Below are positions 25,492 through 34,420 of a stretch of DNA of 64,000 nt, one piece after another; positions within the stretch are counted from its first letter, which is position 1, and each line of letters opens with the position of its first letter. The notes under the pieces are model-generated. The model searched no databases. It saw only the letters and a program-made list of their open reading frames with translations, and had not been told where the DNA came from. A program made the translations under genes and the position numbers. Source of the DNA: Methylobacterium sp. SyP6R (GTDB lineage: Bacteria > Pseudomonadota > Alphaproteobacteria > Rhizobiales > Beijerinckiaceae); the NCBI RefSeq assembly GCF_019216885.1, contig NZ_JAAQRC020000001.1, forward strand, positions 186,001-250,000, given 5' to 3'.

Positions 25492-26573
25492 ATGACCGGG
25501 ATCGCCATCACCCGCACGGATCTGAGCGCTGAGGCGTTGCGCGCAGCATCGTCCAAGGCGCCGAGCATTCCGGCGGCGCGTCGCATGCTGGCGCTCGCGC
25601 TGGTGCTGGAGGGTGCCGATCGCACCACGGCGGCCCGCTCCTGCGGCATGGACCGCCAGACCCTGCGCGATTGGGTCCACCGCTACAACGCCGAGGGGCT
25701 TGAAGGTCTGAGCGACCGCAAGGCGCCAGGCCGGGCCGCCAAGCTGACGACCGACCAGAAGCAGCAGTTGGCCGCGCTGGTCGAGGCGGGGCCGGACGTC
25801 GACACCGATGGCGTGGTGCGCTGGCGCCGGGTCGACCTTCAGGCGCGGATCAAGGATCTGTTCGGGGTCGAGATGCACGAGCGCACCGTTGGCAAGCACC
25901 TGGCGGAGCTTGGCTTCGTGCGGCTTTCGGTGCGCCCGCAGCATCCCAAGGCCGACGAGGAGATCCAGGAAGCATTTAAAAAAACTTCGCCGCGCGCGTG
26001 GCAGAGGTCCTGCCCGAACCCGTCCGCGCCAAGCCGCTCGAGATCTGGTTTCAGGACGAGGCGCGCGTCGGCCAGCAGGGCACGCTGACGCGGGTCTGGG
26101 CGCGCAAGGGCACGCGCCCGCGGGCGCCCCGCGACCAACGCTACAAGTGGGCGTACGTGTTCGGCGCGGCCTGCCCGGCGCGCGCGACCAGCGCGGCCTT
26201 GGTGCTGCCGACGGTCAACACCGCGATGATGTCGCTGCACTTGGCCGAGATCAGCAAGCAGGTGGCCGAGGGCGCACACGCGATCCTGGTGCTGGACGGG
26301 GCCGGCTATCACGGCACCGCCAAGACACGCCGACCGCGTGGCCTGGCGGTGCCGGACAACATCACGCTGTTGCATCTGCCGGCGTCCTCGCCGGAGCTGA
26401 ACCCGATGGAACTGGTCTGGCAATACGTGCGCCAGAACAAGCTCGCCAATCGGGTGTTCCGTGACTACAGGCAGATCGTCGAGGCTTGCTGCGACGCCTG
26501 GAACTTCTTCGCCAACAACCCGGACCTCGTGACCTCAATCACAGCGCGCGACTGGGCGAAGGTCAAAGTTTAG
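25492..26573 (+). CDS. IS630-family transposase made by -1 frameshift (OrfA/OrfB)
   Basis: The first frame (25492-26088) encodes an N-terminal helix-turn-helix region with CGMDRQTLRDWVHRYNAEG. The second, entered by a -1 shift near 25980, gives the DDE catalytic domain: first Asp in IWFQDEARVGQQG, second in LVLDGAGYHG, Glu in SSPELNPMELVWQY. Joining the frames at the A-run yields the continuous family sequence FKKNFAARVAEVLPEP. The start at 25492 (MTGIAITRTDL) follows GGAGAG. The fused protein would be about 360 residues, normal for IS630. OrfA alone may act as a regulator. Confidence 0.88.
25975..25985 (+). other. Slippery sequence for -1 ribosomal frameshift
   Basis: TTTAAAAAAAC places seven A residues so that tRNAs on AAA-AAA can slip back one base and read AAC TTC GCC in the transposase second frame. 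The zero frame continues only to 26088. The in-frame TAA of the second frame at 25977-25979 is just before the slip, so the second half can only be reached by slippage. Confidence 0.8.
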
Positions 26574-26621
26574 GGCCGTTGGTATGACATCCATCATCTG
26601 AGTGATCCGAGAGACGATCGT

Positions 26622-26972
26622 TCAGACGATGGGGGGTGCTCTCGCGCTGGCCCGGACCCCAGGCGGTGCGCGGGGATGGGCAACGACCTCCGGGCGCCAC
26701 GAGACGCCGACCGTCCTGCGGACGGGCCAGGCGATGGTTGTCGAGGCCAGGACGGGAGCCGTCAGGGCATCCGGGCCATGCGCCGCCGTACAGCATGCCA
26801 GATGGTGATGAGCGGGAGGGGTCTTGGCCGGATCGTCGGATGCCGAACCTGCATCCGGAGCACACAGGATGTGCGGGAGACCCGGGTGGACCGTGACCAG
26901 AGCGCCGGAGAGGATCGCCTGCCAGGCAAGCGCATACAGTGCGGCGAAGGCGATCACCGCACGGAGGGCCAT
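26622..26972 (-). CDS. DUF2946 family protein
   Basis: A 116-residue protein with one N-terminal membrane segment (ALRAVIAFAALYALAWQAIL) and a metal-ligand-like cluster HHHLACCTAAHG near residue 65. These are features of DUF2946 proteins, which usually lie beside TonB-receptor genes and are thought to take part in metal uptake or handling. Starts at 26972 or 26996 are both possible; the former has GAGGGAG 12 bases upstream. The stop codon lies about 24 bases from the pre-insertion receptor start, so the two formed an operon before the IS630 element entered. Confidence 0.68.
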   Translation of the reverse strand: MALRAVIAFAALYALAWQAILSGALVTVHPGLPHILCAPDAGSASDDPAKTPPAHHHLACCTAAHGPDALTAPVLASTTIAWPVRRTVGVSWRPEVVAHPRAPPGVRASARAPPIV

Positions 26973-27183
26973 CCCGCTTGTCCACTCCCTCTGCATGGAC
27001 CCGAGTACGGCGACGCTTCCGAGCCGGTCAAGCCGGACGATCGGGCCACTCACTGTTTTTACGCCGGTGTGTCGCGGACAAGGGCGGGGTCAACGGCGTG
27101 TCGGGCGTGAGACAGGATGAAGGTCTGGACGAGGGCGCGGGCGGGTCCCCAAACGGTCAAGCCGACCGGATCTTGATTCCATG

Positions 27184-27222
27184 CCACCGATCTTGGCCAC
27201 CGATCTTGGCCACCGATCTTGC
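27184..27222. repeat. Three tandem copies of a 13-bp unit
   Basis: The unit CCACCGATCTTGG occurs three times in direct succession, the last copy ending in C. It lies in the non-coding stretch between the DUF2946 gene and the tRNA genes (26973-27335), which otherwise holds no recognisable gene. Confidence 0.8.
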
Positions 27223-27335
27223 AGCATTGTCAGTGAAGAGCCGGAATTCTCCCCGTCGGACGAGGCTCTCGATGCACGAAGCGGTTCGAAAGGGTCGATC
27301 GGACTGCCGGCTCAGGCCTCGGGTCGTCGGGAGAA

Positions 27336-27410
27336 TGGTGCCGCTGGGGAGGATTGAACTCCCGACCTCGTCATTACCAATGACGCGCTCTACCACTGAG
27401 CTACAACGGC
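27336..27410 (-). tRNA. tRNA-Thr(GGT), copy 2 in transcription order
   Basis: A 75-nt cloverleaf with encoded CCA. The acceptor arm GCCGTTG pairs with CAGCGGC, and the anticodon stem CGTCA/TGACG encloses loop TTGGTAA, giving anticodon GGT for Thr codon ACC. The T loop contains GTTCAATC. It is identical to the copy 87 bases away. Confidence 0.96.
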
Positions 27411-27497
27411 GCGCCGGTGCCGCGCTGCCCTCCCGGTCGGGATCGGACAGCCTTCAGACACACCGAGCGAAATCTTGAAGACTTCCACTGTGGTGGA

Positions 27498-27572
27498 TGG
27501 TGCCGCTGGGGAGGATTGAACTCCCGACCTCGTCATTACCAATGACGCGCTCTACCACTGAGCTACAACGGC
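27498..27572 (-). tRNA. tRNA-Thr(GGT), copy 1 in transcription order
   Basis: Identical over all 75 nucleotides to the tRNA at 27336-27410, with the same GGT anticodon loop TTGGTAA and encoded CCA. The two are probably cotranscribed leftward, and the 87-base spacer would be removed by processing. Confidence 0.96.
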
Positions 27573-27792
27573 CCGTCGGCGCTGCCCGTCCCGCCCGTGA
27601 CCGGGTGGTGCGTGGTGCGCCGAAGACGAGCGGGGGGATAGCGGATCGCCCGGCGCATTGCAACAGGCGCGCGGGCAGGAATCGGAATCAGGAATCGCGG
27701 CCCCGGCCGGCCGTGTCGCCCGGGCCGGGCCGGCCCCCTGGCCCGCCGCTTGCTTTGCCCTCTCGCAACGGGAGCCGCCGAGGGGAGAGCGC

Positions 27793-28782
27793 GTGGACAT
27801 CGAACTCGTCAGCCTGACCAAGCGCTACGGCGACACCGTCGCGGTCGATGGGATCAACCTGAAGATCCGCTCGGGCTCGTATTGCTGCCTGCTCGGGCCG
27901 TCCGGCTGCGGCAAGACCACGACGCTCCGGATGATCGCCGGGCACGAGACCGTCTCGTCGGGCGACGTGGTGATCGGCCCGAAGGCGGTCGGGGACCTGC
28001 CGCCGGCGCAGCGCGGCACCGCGATGATGTTCCAGAGCTACGCGCTGTTTCCCCACCTCACCTGCCGCGACAACGTCGCCTTCGGGCTCAAGATGCGGGG
28101 CGTCGCGAAGGAGGAGCGCCGCAAGCGCGCCGAGGCGATGCTGGCGCTGGTGCAGATGGACAAGCTCGCCGACCGCCTGCCGGCGCAGCTCTCGGGCGGC
28201 CAGCAGCAGCGGGTTGCCCTCGCCCGCGCCCTCGTCACCGGCCCGAAGGTGCTGCTCCTCGACGAGCCGCTCTCGGCCCTCGATCCGTTCCTGCGGGTGC
28301 GGATGCGGACCGAGTTGAAGCGGCTGCAAAGCGAACTCGGCATCACCTTCGTGCACGTCACCCACAGCCAGGAGGAGGCGATGGCGCTGTCCGACCTCGT
28401 GGTGGTGATGAATGGCGGCCGCATCGAGCAGGCGGCCGCTCCCCGCACGGTGTTCGAGCGCCCGGCCACCGCCTTCGTCGCCCGCTTCATCGGCGGCCAC
28501 AACGTCATCGCGCTTCCCGACCGGCGCATCGCCGTGCGGGCCGACCGGATGCGGCTCGGCTCCGAGGCCGGACCCGAGGGGCTCAGCGCCCGGGTCGTCG
28601 CGGTCGAGTACCAGGGCAGCACCGTGCATGTGAGCCTCGAGGCGCCGGACCTCGCGGCAGACGCCGGCTCAGCCCTGACGGCGATCCTGAGCGATCACGC
28701 CTACGCCGATCATCCCCTCGCCCTCGGAGACACGGTGCGGGTGGGCTGGCCGGCGGGCGAGGCCCACCGCCTCGACGCCTGA
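27793..28782 (+). CDS. Polyamine-type ABC transporter ATP-binding protein
   Basis: A 329-residue PotA-like ATPase with Walker A GPSGCGKTTT (about residue 36), Q-loop MMFQSYALFPHL, signature LSGGQQQRVALARAL, Walker B VLLLDEPLSALD and a C-terminal TOBE-like domain (VVAVEYQGSTVHVSL). The start is a GTG at 27793 with GGGGAGAG upstream. It is the first gene of a four-gene rightward operon with a Tat-exported binding protein and two permeases. The family imports spermidine, putrescine or related organic cations; the ligand here is not known. Confidence 0.92.
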   Translation: MDIELVSLTKRYGDTVAVDGINLKIRSGSYCCLLGPSGCGKTTTLRMIAGHETVSSGDVVIGPKAVGDLPPAQRGTAMMFQSYALFPHLTCRDNVAFGLKMRGVAKEERRKRAEAMLALVQMDKLADRLPAQLSGGQQQRVALARALVTGPKVLLLDEPLSALDPFLRVRMRTELKRLQSELGITFVHVTHSQEEAMALSDLVVVMNGGRIEQAAAPRTVFERPATAFVARFIGGHNVIALPDRRIAVRADRMRLGSEAGPEGLSARVVAVEYQGSTVHVSLEAPDLAADAGSALTAILSDHAYADHPLALGDTVRVGWPAGEAHRLDA

Positions 28783-28811
28783 CGAGGACTTCGAAAAGGG
28801 AGACTTTCGCC

Positions 28812-30095
28812 ATGACCGACACCAAGACACCCCGCCTGTCGCGCCGCACGCTGCTGCAAGGGGCCGGCGCCGCGGCCGGCCTCGCCGCCGGCTCCGGCGT
28901 CATCACGGGTTTTCCGGCGATCATCGCCGCCGAGCCGGTGACGCTTCGCTACCTCGGCACCGCCGTGAACCAGAGCGGCGACATCGCCCGCAAGGTGAAG
29001 GAGGATCTCGGTATCACGATCGAGTACATCCCGGTCGTGACCGACGAGGTGTCGAAGCGCGTCGTCACCCAGCCGAACTCGTTCGACATCGTCGATTCCG
29101 AGTATTTCAGCCTCAAGAAGCTGATGCCGTCGGGCAACCTCGTCGGCATGGATGCGCGCCGGATCAAGAACGCCGACAAGATCACCCCGGTCTTCACCAA
29201 GGGCGAGGTCGGGGGCAAAAAGATCGGCGACCAGGGCACGGCGCCCAAGAAGGTTTTTTACCTCGAAGGCCAGAACTCGACCAAGTTCGCCGCCTCGCCG
29301 ACCGAGTGGATCACCCTGATCCCGACCACCTACAACGCCGACACGCTGGGCATCCGGCCCGACCTGATCAAGCGCCCGATCACCTCGTGGAAGGAACTCC
29401 TGAACCCCGAATTCAAGGGCAAGGCCTCGATCCTCAACATCCCGTCGATCGGCATCATGGATGCCGCGATGGTGGTGGAGGCCACCGGCGACTACACCTA
29501 TCCCGACAAGGGCAACATGACGAAGGCGGAGATCGACCGCACCATGAAGGTGCTGATCGAGGCCAAGCGCGCCGGCCAGTTCCGCGCCTTCTGGCAGGAC
29601 TTCAACGAATCCGTGAACCTGATGGCGTCGGGCGAGACGGTGATCCAGTCGATGTGGTCGCCCGCCGTCACCAAGGTGCGCTCGCAGGGCGTCGCCTGCA
29701 CCTACCAGCCGCTGAAGGAAGGCTACCGCGCCTGGGCCACCGGCTTCGGCCTGCCCAAGACCCTGAGCGGCAAGAAGCTCGATGCTGCCTATGATTTCAT
29801 CAACTGGTTCCTGTCCGGCTGGGCCGGTGCCTATTTGAATCGCCAGGGCTACTATTCGGCGGTGCTGGAAACGGCAAAAGCCAACATGGAGCCCTACGAA
29901 TGGGCATTCTGGATGGAGGGCAAGCCGGCCGAGAAGGACATCAAGGCCCCGGACGGCACCATCATGGAGAAGGCCGGCGCGGTGCGTGACGGCGGCTCGT
30001 TCGAGCAGCGGATGGGCGCCGTCGCCTGCTGGAACTCGGTGATGGACGAGAACACCTACATGGTGCGCAAGTGGAACGAGTTCATCGCCGCATGA
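28812..30095 (+). CDS. Polyamine-type ABC transporter substrate-binding protein, Tat-exported
   Basis: A 427-residue periplasmic protein. The N-terminus LSRRTLLQGAGAAAG is a twin-arginine signal, implying folding before export. The mature part fits the PotD-like SBP_bac_8 family, with TYNADTLGIRP and TSWKELLNPEFKGKASI, the latter a hallmark of this group. Its last codons overlap the first permease gene by four bases (ATGA). It likely binds a small cationic or polyamine-like ligand. Confidence 0.9.
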   Translation: MTDTKTPRLSRRTLLQGAGAAAGLAAGSGVITGFPAIIAAEPVTLRYLGTAVNQSGDIARKVKEDLGITIEYIPVVTDEVSKRVVTQPNSFDIVDSEYFSLKKLMPSGNLVGMDARRIKNADKITPVFTKGEVGGKKIGDQGTAPKKVFYLEGQNSTKFAASPTEWITLIPTTYNADTLGIRPDLIKRPITSWKELLNPEFKGKASILNIPSIGIMDAAMVVEATGDYTYPDKGNMTKAEIDRTMKVLIEAKRAGQFRAFWQDFNESVNLMASGETVIQSMWSPAVTKVRSQGVACTYQPLKEGYRAWATGFGLPKTLSGKKLDAAYDFINWFLSGWAGAYLNRQGYYSAVLETAKANMEPYEWAFWMEGKPAEKDIKAPDGTIMEKAGAVRDGGSFEQRMGAVACWNSVMDENTYMVRKWNEFIAA

Positions 30096-31045
30096 GCACG
30101 GCGACGGCTCCCGCTCACCCTCTCCCGGAGGCGGCGCCCGCCGCCTCCACCCCCACGGGCCTCGCCGCGGCGACGCGGCGCCAGCGTCGGCTCGCCTACT
30201 GGCAGGCGATGCCGCTCGGGCTGGTCTTCCTCGTGTTCTTCCTGGTGCCGCTGGCGCTGACCCTGATCGTCAGCTTCTGGGAGTACAACGAGTACGAGAT
30301 CATCCCGGCCTTCACGTTCCAGAACTACAAGGACGTGTTCGAGGGCTGCCTGTCGGGGGGCGATCTCTGCACCACCTTCCGGACCTACCTGTCGACGCTG
30401 AAGTTCTGCCTGCTCGGCTGGGCCGCGACCCTGTCGATCGGCTTCACGGTGGCCTACTTCGTCGCCTTCCACGTCCGCTCGACGGCGATGCAGACGGTGC
30501 TGTTTCTCATCTGCACCATCCCGTTCTGGACCTCGAACGTGATCCGGATGATCGCCTGGGTGCCGCTGCTCGGGCGCAACGGCCTCGTCAACGACACGCT
30601 GATGGGTCTCGGGTTGATCCGCACCCCGATCGAGGGGCTGCTCTATTCCGACTTCTCGGTGGTGCTGGCCTTCATCCACCTCGATACGGTGTTCATGATC
30701 GTGCCGATCTTCAACTCGATGATGCGGATCGACCGCTCGCTGATCGAGGCCGCCACGGATGCCGGCGCCACGCCCTGGCAGACCCTGTGGAACGTCATCG
30801 TGCCGCTCTGCAAGCCGGGCATCGCCATCGGGTCGATCTTCGTGCTGACCCTCATCATGGGCGACTTCGTGACCGTGGGCGTCATGGGCGGCCAGCAGAT
30901 CGCCTCGGTCGGCAAGGTGATCCAGGTGCAGATGGCCTATCTGCAATTCCCCGCAGCCGCCGCCAACGCGGTGGTGCTGCTCGGCGCCGTGATGGTGCTG
31001 ATCGCCGCGCTCACCCGCCTGATCGACCTGCGCCGGGAGCTTTGA
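30092..31045 (+). CDS. Polyamine-type ABC transporter permease (PotB-like)
   Basis: A 317-residue inner membrane protein with six hydrophobic segments. The first, LGLVFLVFFLVPLALTLIV, lies after a cytoplasmic Ala/Pro-rich N-terminus of about 40 residues. The EAA loop that contacts the ATPase is present as IEAATDAGATPWQTLWNVIVPL. The start at 30092 is set by the ATGA overlap with the binding-protein gene. It pairs with the next permease. Confidence 0.92.
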   Translation: MSTATAPAHPLPEAAPAASTPTGLAAATRRQRRLAYWQAMPLGLVFLVFFLVPLALTLIVSFWEYNEYEIIPAFTFQNYKDVFEGCLSGGDLCTTFRTYLSTLKFCLLGWAATLSIGFTVAYFVAFHVRSTAMQTVLFLICTIPFWTSNVIRMIAWVPLLGRNGLVNDTLMGLGLIRTPIEGLLYSDFSVVLAFIHLDTVFMIVPIFNSMMRIDRSLIEAATDAGATPWQTLWNVIVPLCKPGIAIGSIFVLTLIMGDFVTVGVMGGQQIASVGKVIQVQMAYLQFPAAAANAVVLLGAVMVLIAALTRLIDLRREL

Positions 31046-31050
31046 GAGAC

Positions 31051-31947
31051 ATGCGCCGCGACGGGCCCCGCCCCTTCTCGTTCTACGTGCTCGCCGCCTT
31101 CTTCGGGCTGTTCGTGCTCTTCCTCTACGGGCCGACCCTGACGATCCTGGCGCTCAGCTTCCAGGGCCCGCAGGGCGGCCTCACCTTCCCGATGAACGGG
31201 GTCTCGACCTTCTGGTTCTCGCGCCTCTGGGCCGGGCTCGGGGTGGTCGACATCTGGGCGGCGTTCCGGCGCTCGCTGGCGCTCGGCCTCGTGGTGATGG
31301 CGCTCACCGTCACCATCGCGTTCTTCGCGGGGTTGGCCTTCCGCAAGGGCTTCTTCGGCCAGACGCCGCTGTTCTACGTCGCGGTGGCGAGCCTGATCGT
31401 GCCCTCGATCGTGGTCTCGCTCGGCATCGGCCTCGAATTCCGGCTGATCGACGAGGGCATCAAGGCGCTCGCCGCCTGGACCGGCTGGGGCTTCCTCCAG
31501 GACCACGGCACGGTGATGGGGCTGTTCACCTCCGCGCTCGGCGCCCACCTGACCTGGACCCTGCCCTTCGGCCTCCTCATCATGTTCGCGGTGTTCAACC
31601 GCTTCAACCCGGCCTACGAGGAGGCGGCGCGCGACCTCGGCGCCACCGGTCCGCAAAGCTTGCGCCACGTCGTGGTGCCGATCATCCTGCCGTCCCTCGT
31701 CGGCGTCGCGCTGTTCGGCTTCACCCTGTCCTGGGACGAGCTCGCCCGCACCAGCCAGGCGATCGGCGGGCGCAACACCCTGCCGCTGGAGCTGCAGGGC
31801 CTCACCACCACGGTGACGACGCCGGAGATCTACGCGCTGGGCACCGTGACGACGGGCGTCTCGCTCCTCGTCATCGGGCTCGCCTTCGGCAGCTTCCTGG
31901 CGATCCAGCGCCGCCGCGCCAGGCGGGTGACGCTGCCGGGGACCTGA
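31051..31947 (+). CDS. Polyamine-type ABC transporter permease (PotC-like)
   Basis: A 298-residue membrane protein with six predicted helices and the EAA loop EEAARDLGATGPQSLRHVVVP. Start at 31051, five bases after the previous stop, with GAGAG as the ribosome site. It ends only five bases from the convergent MgtC gene, so the operon terminates here. Confidence 0.92.
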   Translation: MRRDGPRPFSFYVLAAFFGLFVLFLYGPTLTILALSFQGPQGGLTFPMNGVSTFWFSRLWAGLGVVDIWAAFRRSLALGLVVMALTVTIAFFAGLAFRKGFFGQTPLFYVAVASLIVPSIVVSLGIGLEFRLIDEGIKALAAWTGWGFLQDHGTVMGLFTSALGAHLTWTLPFGLLIMFAVFNRFNPAYEEAARDLGATGPQSLRHVVVPIILPSLVGVALFGFTLSWDELARTSQAIGGRNTLPLELQGLTTTVTTPEIYALGTVTTGVSLLVIGLAFGSFLAIQRRRARRVTLPGT

Positions 31948-31952
31948 CCCCC

Positions 31953-32669
31953 TCAATCCGTCGTGCGGACCGTCCAGGTCGCCCGGCGGATGCCCTCGGC
32001 GGCCCCTAAGCGCGCGATCACCGCCTCGATCTCCTCCGGCTCGATCGCGGTGCTGACCAGGGTGGCGACCACCTCGACGTCGTCCTCGCCGCGCTCCTCG
32101 ACATCGACCTCGCTGACGGGATAGTGCGCCGCCTCCAGGCGCTCGACCAGGAGGTCGCGCACCTCCGAGAGGCGACCGGTATCCGTGGTCGCGCGGACCT
32201 CGTAGGTCGCCTCCGAATCGCGCTCGTCGATCGGAATGCGGTTGATGGCGTTGACGAGCGGCCGCAGCAGGGTGTTGCCGGCGAGCACCGCCGCGGTGAC
32301 CAGCGCCGCTTCCGCCGCGAGATCGACCCCCGACAGGGCCCCGACCGCGGCCGAGCACCACAGCGTCGCGGCGGTGTTGAGGCCGCGGACGTTCATCCCC
32401 TCCTTCATGATCACGCCGGCGCCGAGGAAGCCGACGCCCGAGACCACGTAGGCGACGATGCGGATCGCCCCGTCGGCGTGCCCGATGCGCATGCCGAGAT
32501 CGGTGAAGGCCGCCGCGCCCACCGCGACCAGCACGTTGGTGCGCAGGCCCGCGGTGCGCTGCCGGTACTGGCGCTCCGCCCCGATCATGGTGCCGAGCAC
32601 GAAGGCGCAGACGAGGCTCAAGACCGAGTTGAGGAATTCGCCGGCCTGGAAGGCCTGGATGATCGCCAT
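31953..32669 (-). CDS. MgtC/SapB family membrane protein
   Basis: A 238-residue protein with MgtC core helices containing GTMIGAERQYRQRTAGLRTN and GVGFLGAGVIMKEG, both diagnostic, and a soluble C-terminal ACT-like domain of about 90 residues. MgtC proteins are linked to growth in low magnesium and to control of the ATP synthase; the role in free-living bacteria is less clear. It is a single gene, tail-to-tail with the ABC importer operon. No magnesium-sensing leader was recognised. Confidence 0.9.
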   Translation of the reverse strand: MAIIQAFQAGEFLNSVLSLVCAFVLGTMIGAERQYRQRTAGLRTNVLVAVGAAAFTDLGMRIGHADGAIRIVAYVVSGVGFLGAGVIMKEGMNVRGLNTAATLWCSAAVGALSGVDLAAEAALVTAAVLAGNTLLRPLVNAINRIPIDERDSEATYEVRATTDTGRLSEVRDLLVERLEAAHYPVSEVDVEERGEDDVEVVATLVSTAIEPEEIEAVIARLGAAEGIRRATWTVRTTD

Positions 32670-32766
32670 CGCGTCCGTGCCGCTGGTGAGGGAGGTGCGC
32701 GCTGAGCGCCCGCACCGGAACCCCGAGCCTATAGCGGGGCCGTGTGACGGCCGGATAGCGGAGCGG

Positions 32767-33411
32767 TCAGGGCGCGGCCTTCGGGTCCGAAGCCTTGCCC
32801 GCGGCCTTCGCCTTGGAGACGGGAGACTTGGAGGCCGCAGGCTTGGAATCCGAATTCTTCGAATCCGGACTCTTGGGGTCCGGACTTTTGGAATCCGGGA
32901 TCTTGCCTGCCGCCGCCTTCACCTTGGCTTTGCGGGCCTTCGCGCCCTCGGCACCGGCCGCGCGGATCAGGGCGGCGAGCCCGGCCTCGGTCACCGCCTC
33001 GGCCGCCTCCTGCACGGTGAACCAGCGGCACTCGCGCTCGTGCTGCTCGGGCCAGGTCTTGAGCTGCTTGCGCACCTCCAGGCGGAAGACCTGGACCTGG
33101 CACAGCACCGTGTCGCGGCTCTTCAGGCGCTTGTTGTAGAAATAGCTGCCGAGCGCCCGCCGGCCGACCCGGCCGATCAGGCCCGCCTCCTCGTAGGCCT
33201 CGCGGGCGGCGGCCTCGTAGTTCTTCAGGCCCTTCATCGGCCAGCCCTTCGGCACCACCCAGCGCCGGGTCTCGCGGGAGGTGATGAGCATGACCTGCAA
33301 GGCACCGCCGGGCCCGGGCCGGACCGGCAGCACGGCGACCTGCCGGCGCGGCTCGCCGTTGCGCTCCGCAAAGCCGGTCAGGAAACCCGCCAGGGACCTC
33401 AGGCTCTTCAT
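32767..33411 (-). CDS. NUDIX hydrolase with Ser/Lys/Pro-rich tail
   Basis: A 214-residue protein. The NUDIX domain (residues about 20-145) includes VVPKGWPMKG and the box ending AAAREAYEEAGL; the catalytic REAxEEAG part is intact, though the first Glu of the classic box is not at the standard position. It resembles diadenosine or inositol polyphosphate hydrolases. The last 45 residues repeat SK-S/P-D/P units and are disordered-looking. The start at 33411 lacks a strong ribosome site; the open frame extends to 33597, so a longer N-terminus cannot be excluded. Confidence 0.82.
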   Translation of the reverse strand: MKSLRSLAGFLTGFAERNGEPRRQVAVLPVRPGPGGALQVMLITSRETRRWVVPKGWPMKGLKNYEAAAREAYEEAGLIGRVGRRALGSYFYNKRLKSRDTVLCQVQVFRLEVRKQLKTWPEQHERECRWFTVQEAAEAVTEAGLAALIRAAGAEGAKARKAKVKAAAGKIPDSKSPDPKSPDSKNSDSKPAASKSPVSKAKAAGKASDPKAAP

Positions 33412-33755
33412 GATCCGGCGCGATCCGCGGCGGAACGGCACCCCGGGCGACAAGGACGGCTCGGGTGACGCCTTGCGCGAAGGCCTGGGCAGGTCACGGG
33501 TCTCACGTCGCGGCGCACTCGCTGGTCCGGTCTCGGGGCCAAGAACCCGAGGACTCAGTGGGAGAGTTCCCTCGCGCAGGACTCTCTTGCGAGACATCGC
33601 CTTGCTTCGGGACAGATCCGTCGAGGACGCATTCCGCGGCCCGGATTTCCTCGCGGCGGACGGCGCACCTCTCCCGTCCCTTTAAGCGGGGTCGGCCGTG
33701 GCACTCAAGAAGGAATTGTTAACCGGCAAAACAATCGCTGCGCCGGTGGCCGGCG
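33412..33755. other. Intergenic region between NUDIX and OhrR genes
   Basis: These 344 bases hold the NUDIX promoter and the end of the OhrR gene. The NUDIX frame stays open to 33597 and might be coding there. No RNA gene or other open frame with good support was found. Confidence 0.45.
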
Positions 33756-34217
33756 TCAGGCGTCGCCGCCGAGGGTGGCGATGAGGGCGTCGAGTCGCTG
33801 GCGCAGATCGGCGATCTCGCCCTCGGACATCTTCAGGGTCTCGACCACGGAACGGCGCACCGCCACCGCCTCCTCCTGCAGGGCCTGGCCCTCCTCGGTC
33901 AGGCTGATCTCGACCTCGCGCTCGTCGGCCTGCCGCCGGGTGCGGCGCACGTAACCGGCCGCCTCGAGGCGCTTGAGCACCGGGGTCAGCGTGCCTGAAT
34001 CGAGGCGCAGGCGCCGGCCGATATCCGAGACCGTCAGCCCGTCGCTCTCCCACAGCACGATCAGCACGAGGTATTGCGGATAGGTGAGGCCCAGCCGCTC
34101 GAGGAGCGGCCGGTAGCACTTCGTCATCCGGTGGGAGGCGGCGTAGAGCGCGTAGCAGAGCTGATTGTCGAGCCGCAACGCTTCCACGCCTGACAGGACA
34201 GGCTCGAGAGAGTTCAT
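33756..34217 (-). CDS. OhrR-type MarR-family peroxide-sensing repressor
   Basis: A 153-residue winged-helix regulator. The N-terminal [16 protein letters not shown] carries the reactive Cys (Cys21) at the position OhrR uses to sense organic hydroperoxides, followed by [20 protein letters not shown]. The recognition region is [19 protein letters not shown]. OhrR normally represses ohr, encoding an organic hydroperoxide reductase, but no ohr gene is adjacent. The start at 34217 was chosen from family length; an upstream ATG at 34334 gives an improbable extension. Confidence 0.87.
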   Translation of the reverse strand: MNSLEPVLSGVEALRLDNQLCYALYAASHRMTKCYRPLLERLGLTYPQYLVLIVLWESDGLTVSDIGRRLRLDSGTLTPVLKRLEAAGYVRRTRRQADEREVEISLTEEGQALQEEAVAVRRSVVETLKMSEGEIADLRQRLDALIATLGGDA

Positions 34218-34420
34218 GTGCACACCATTCCAACGGCACCCGGGCGCCGCCCTCGCCGCAGGATCCTCATCTCGCCAGCGTAACACGCCGGACGGACCAC
34301 CGAAATCCACACCAATGGGTTCGATGGTGAACAATCATCTCTCGAATGGGGCTCCGTCCGCAACAGCATAAGATGGGCGACCGTATCGCGGCCGCCCGAA
34401 TCTCACCGCCGGCCCGGATC

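Larger units (their letters stand above)
25410..26584 (+). mobile_element. IS630-type insertion sequence
   Basis: A 1175-bp element bounded by TACCAACGGCC (25410-25420) and its inverted copy GGCCGTTGGTA (26574-26584). The outermost TA on each side is the duplicated target, the rule for the IS630/Tc1 group. It carries one transposase in two overlapping frames. It is intact by eye and has landed between a DUF2946 gene and the start of a TonB-receptor gene. Confidence 0.92.

Noticed and set aside
27184..27222. Possible CRISPR-like array
   Set aside because: The 13-bp units are directly adjacent with no spacers; a simple tandem repeat.
27157..27478. Short open frames across the other tRNA-Thr copy
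   Set aside because: Same tRNA read-through artefact.
27497..27817. Open frame beginning MVPLGRIELPTSSLPM over the tRNA
   Set aside because: This is the well-known false protein made by reading through the complement of a tRNA gene; the DNA is tRNA-Thr(GGT).
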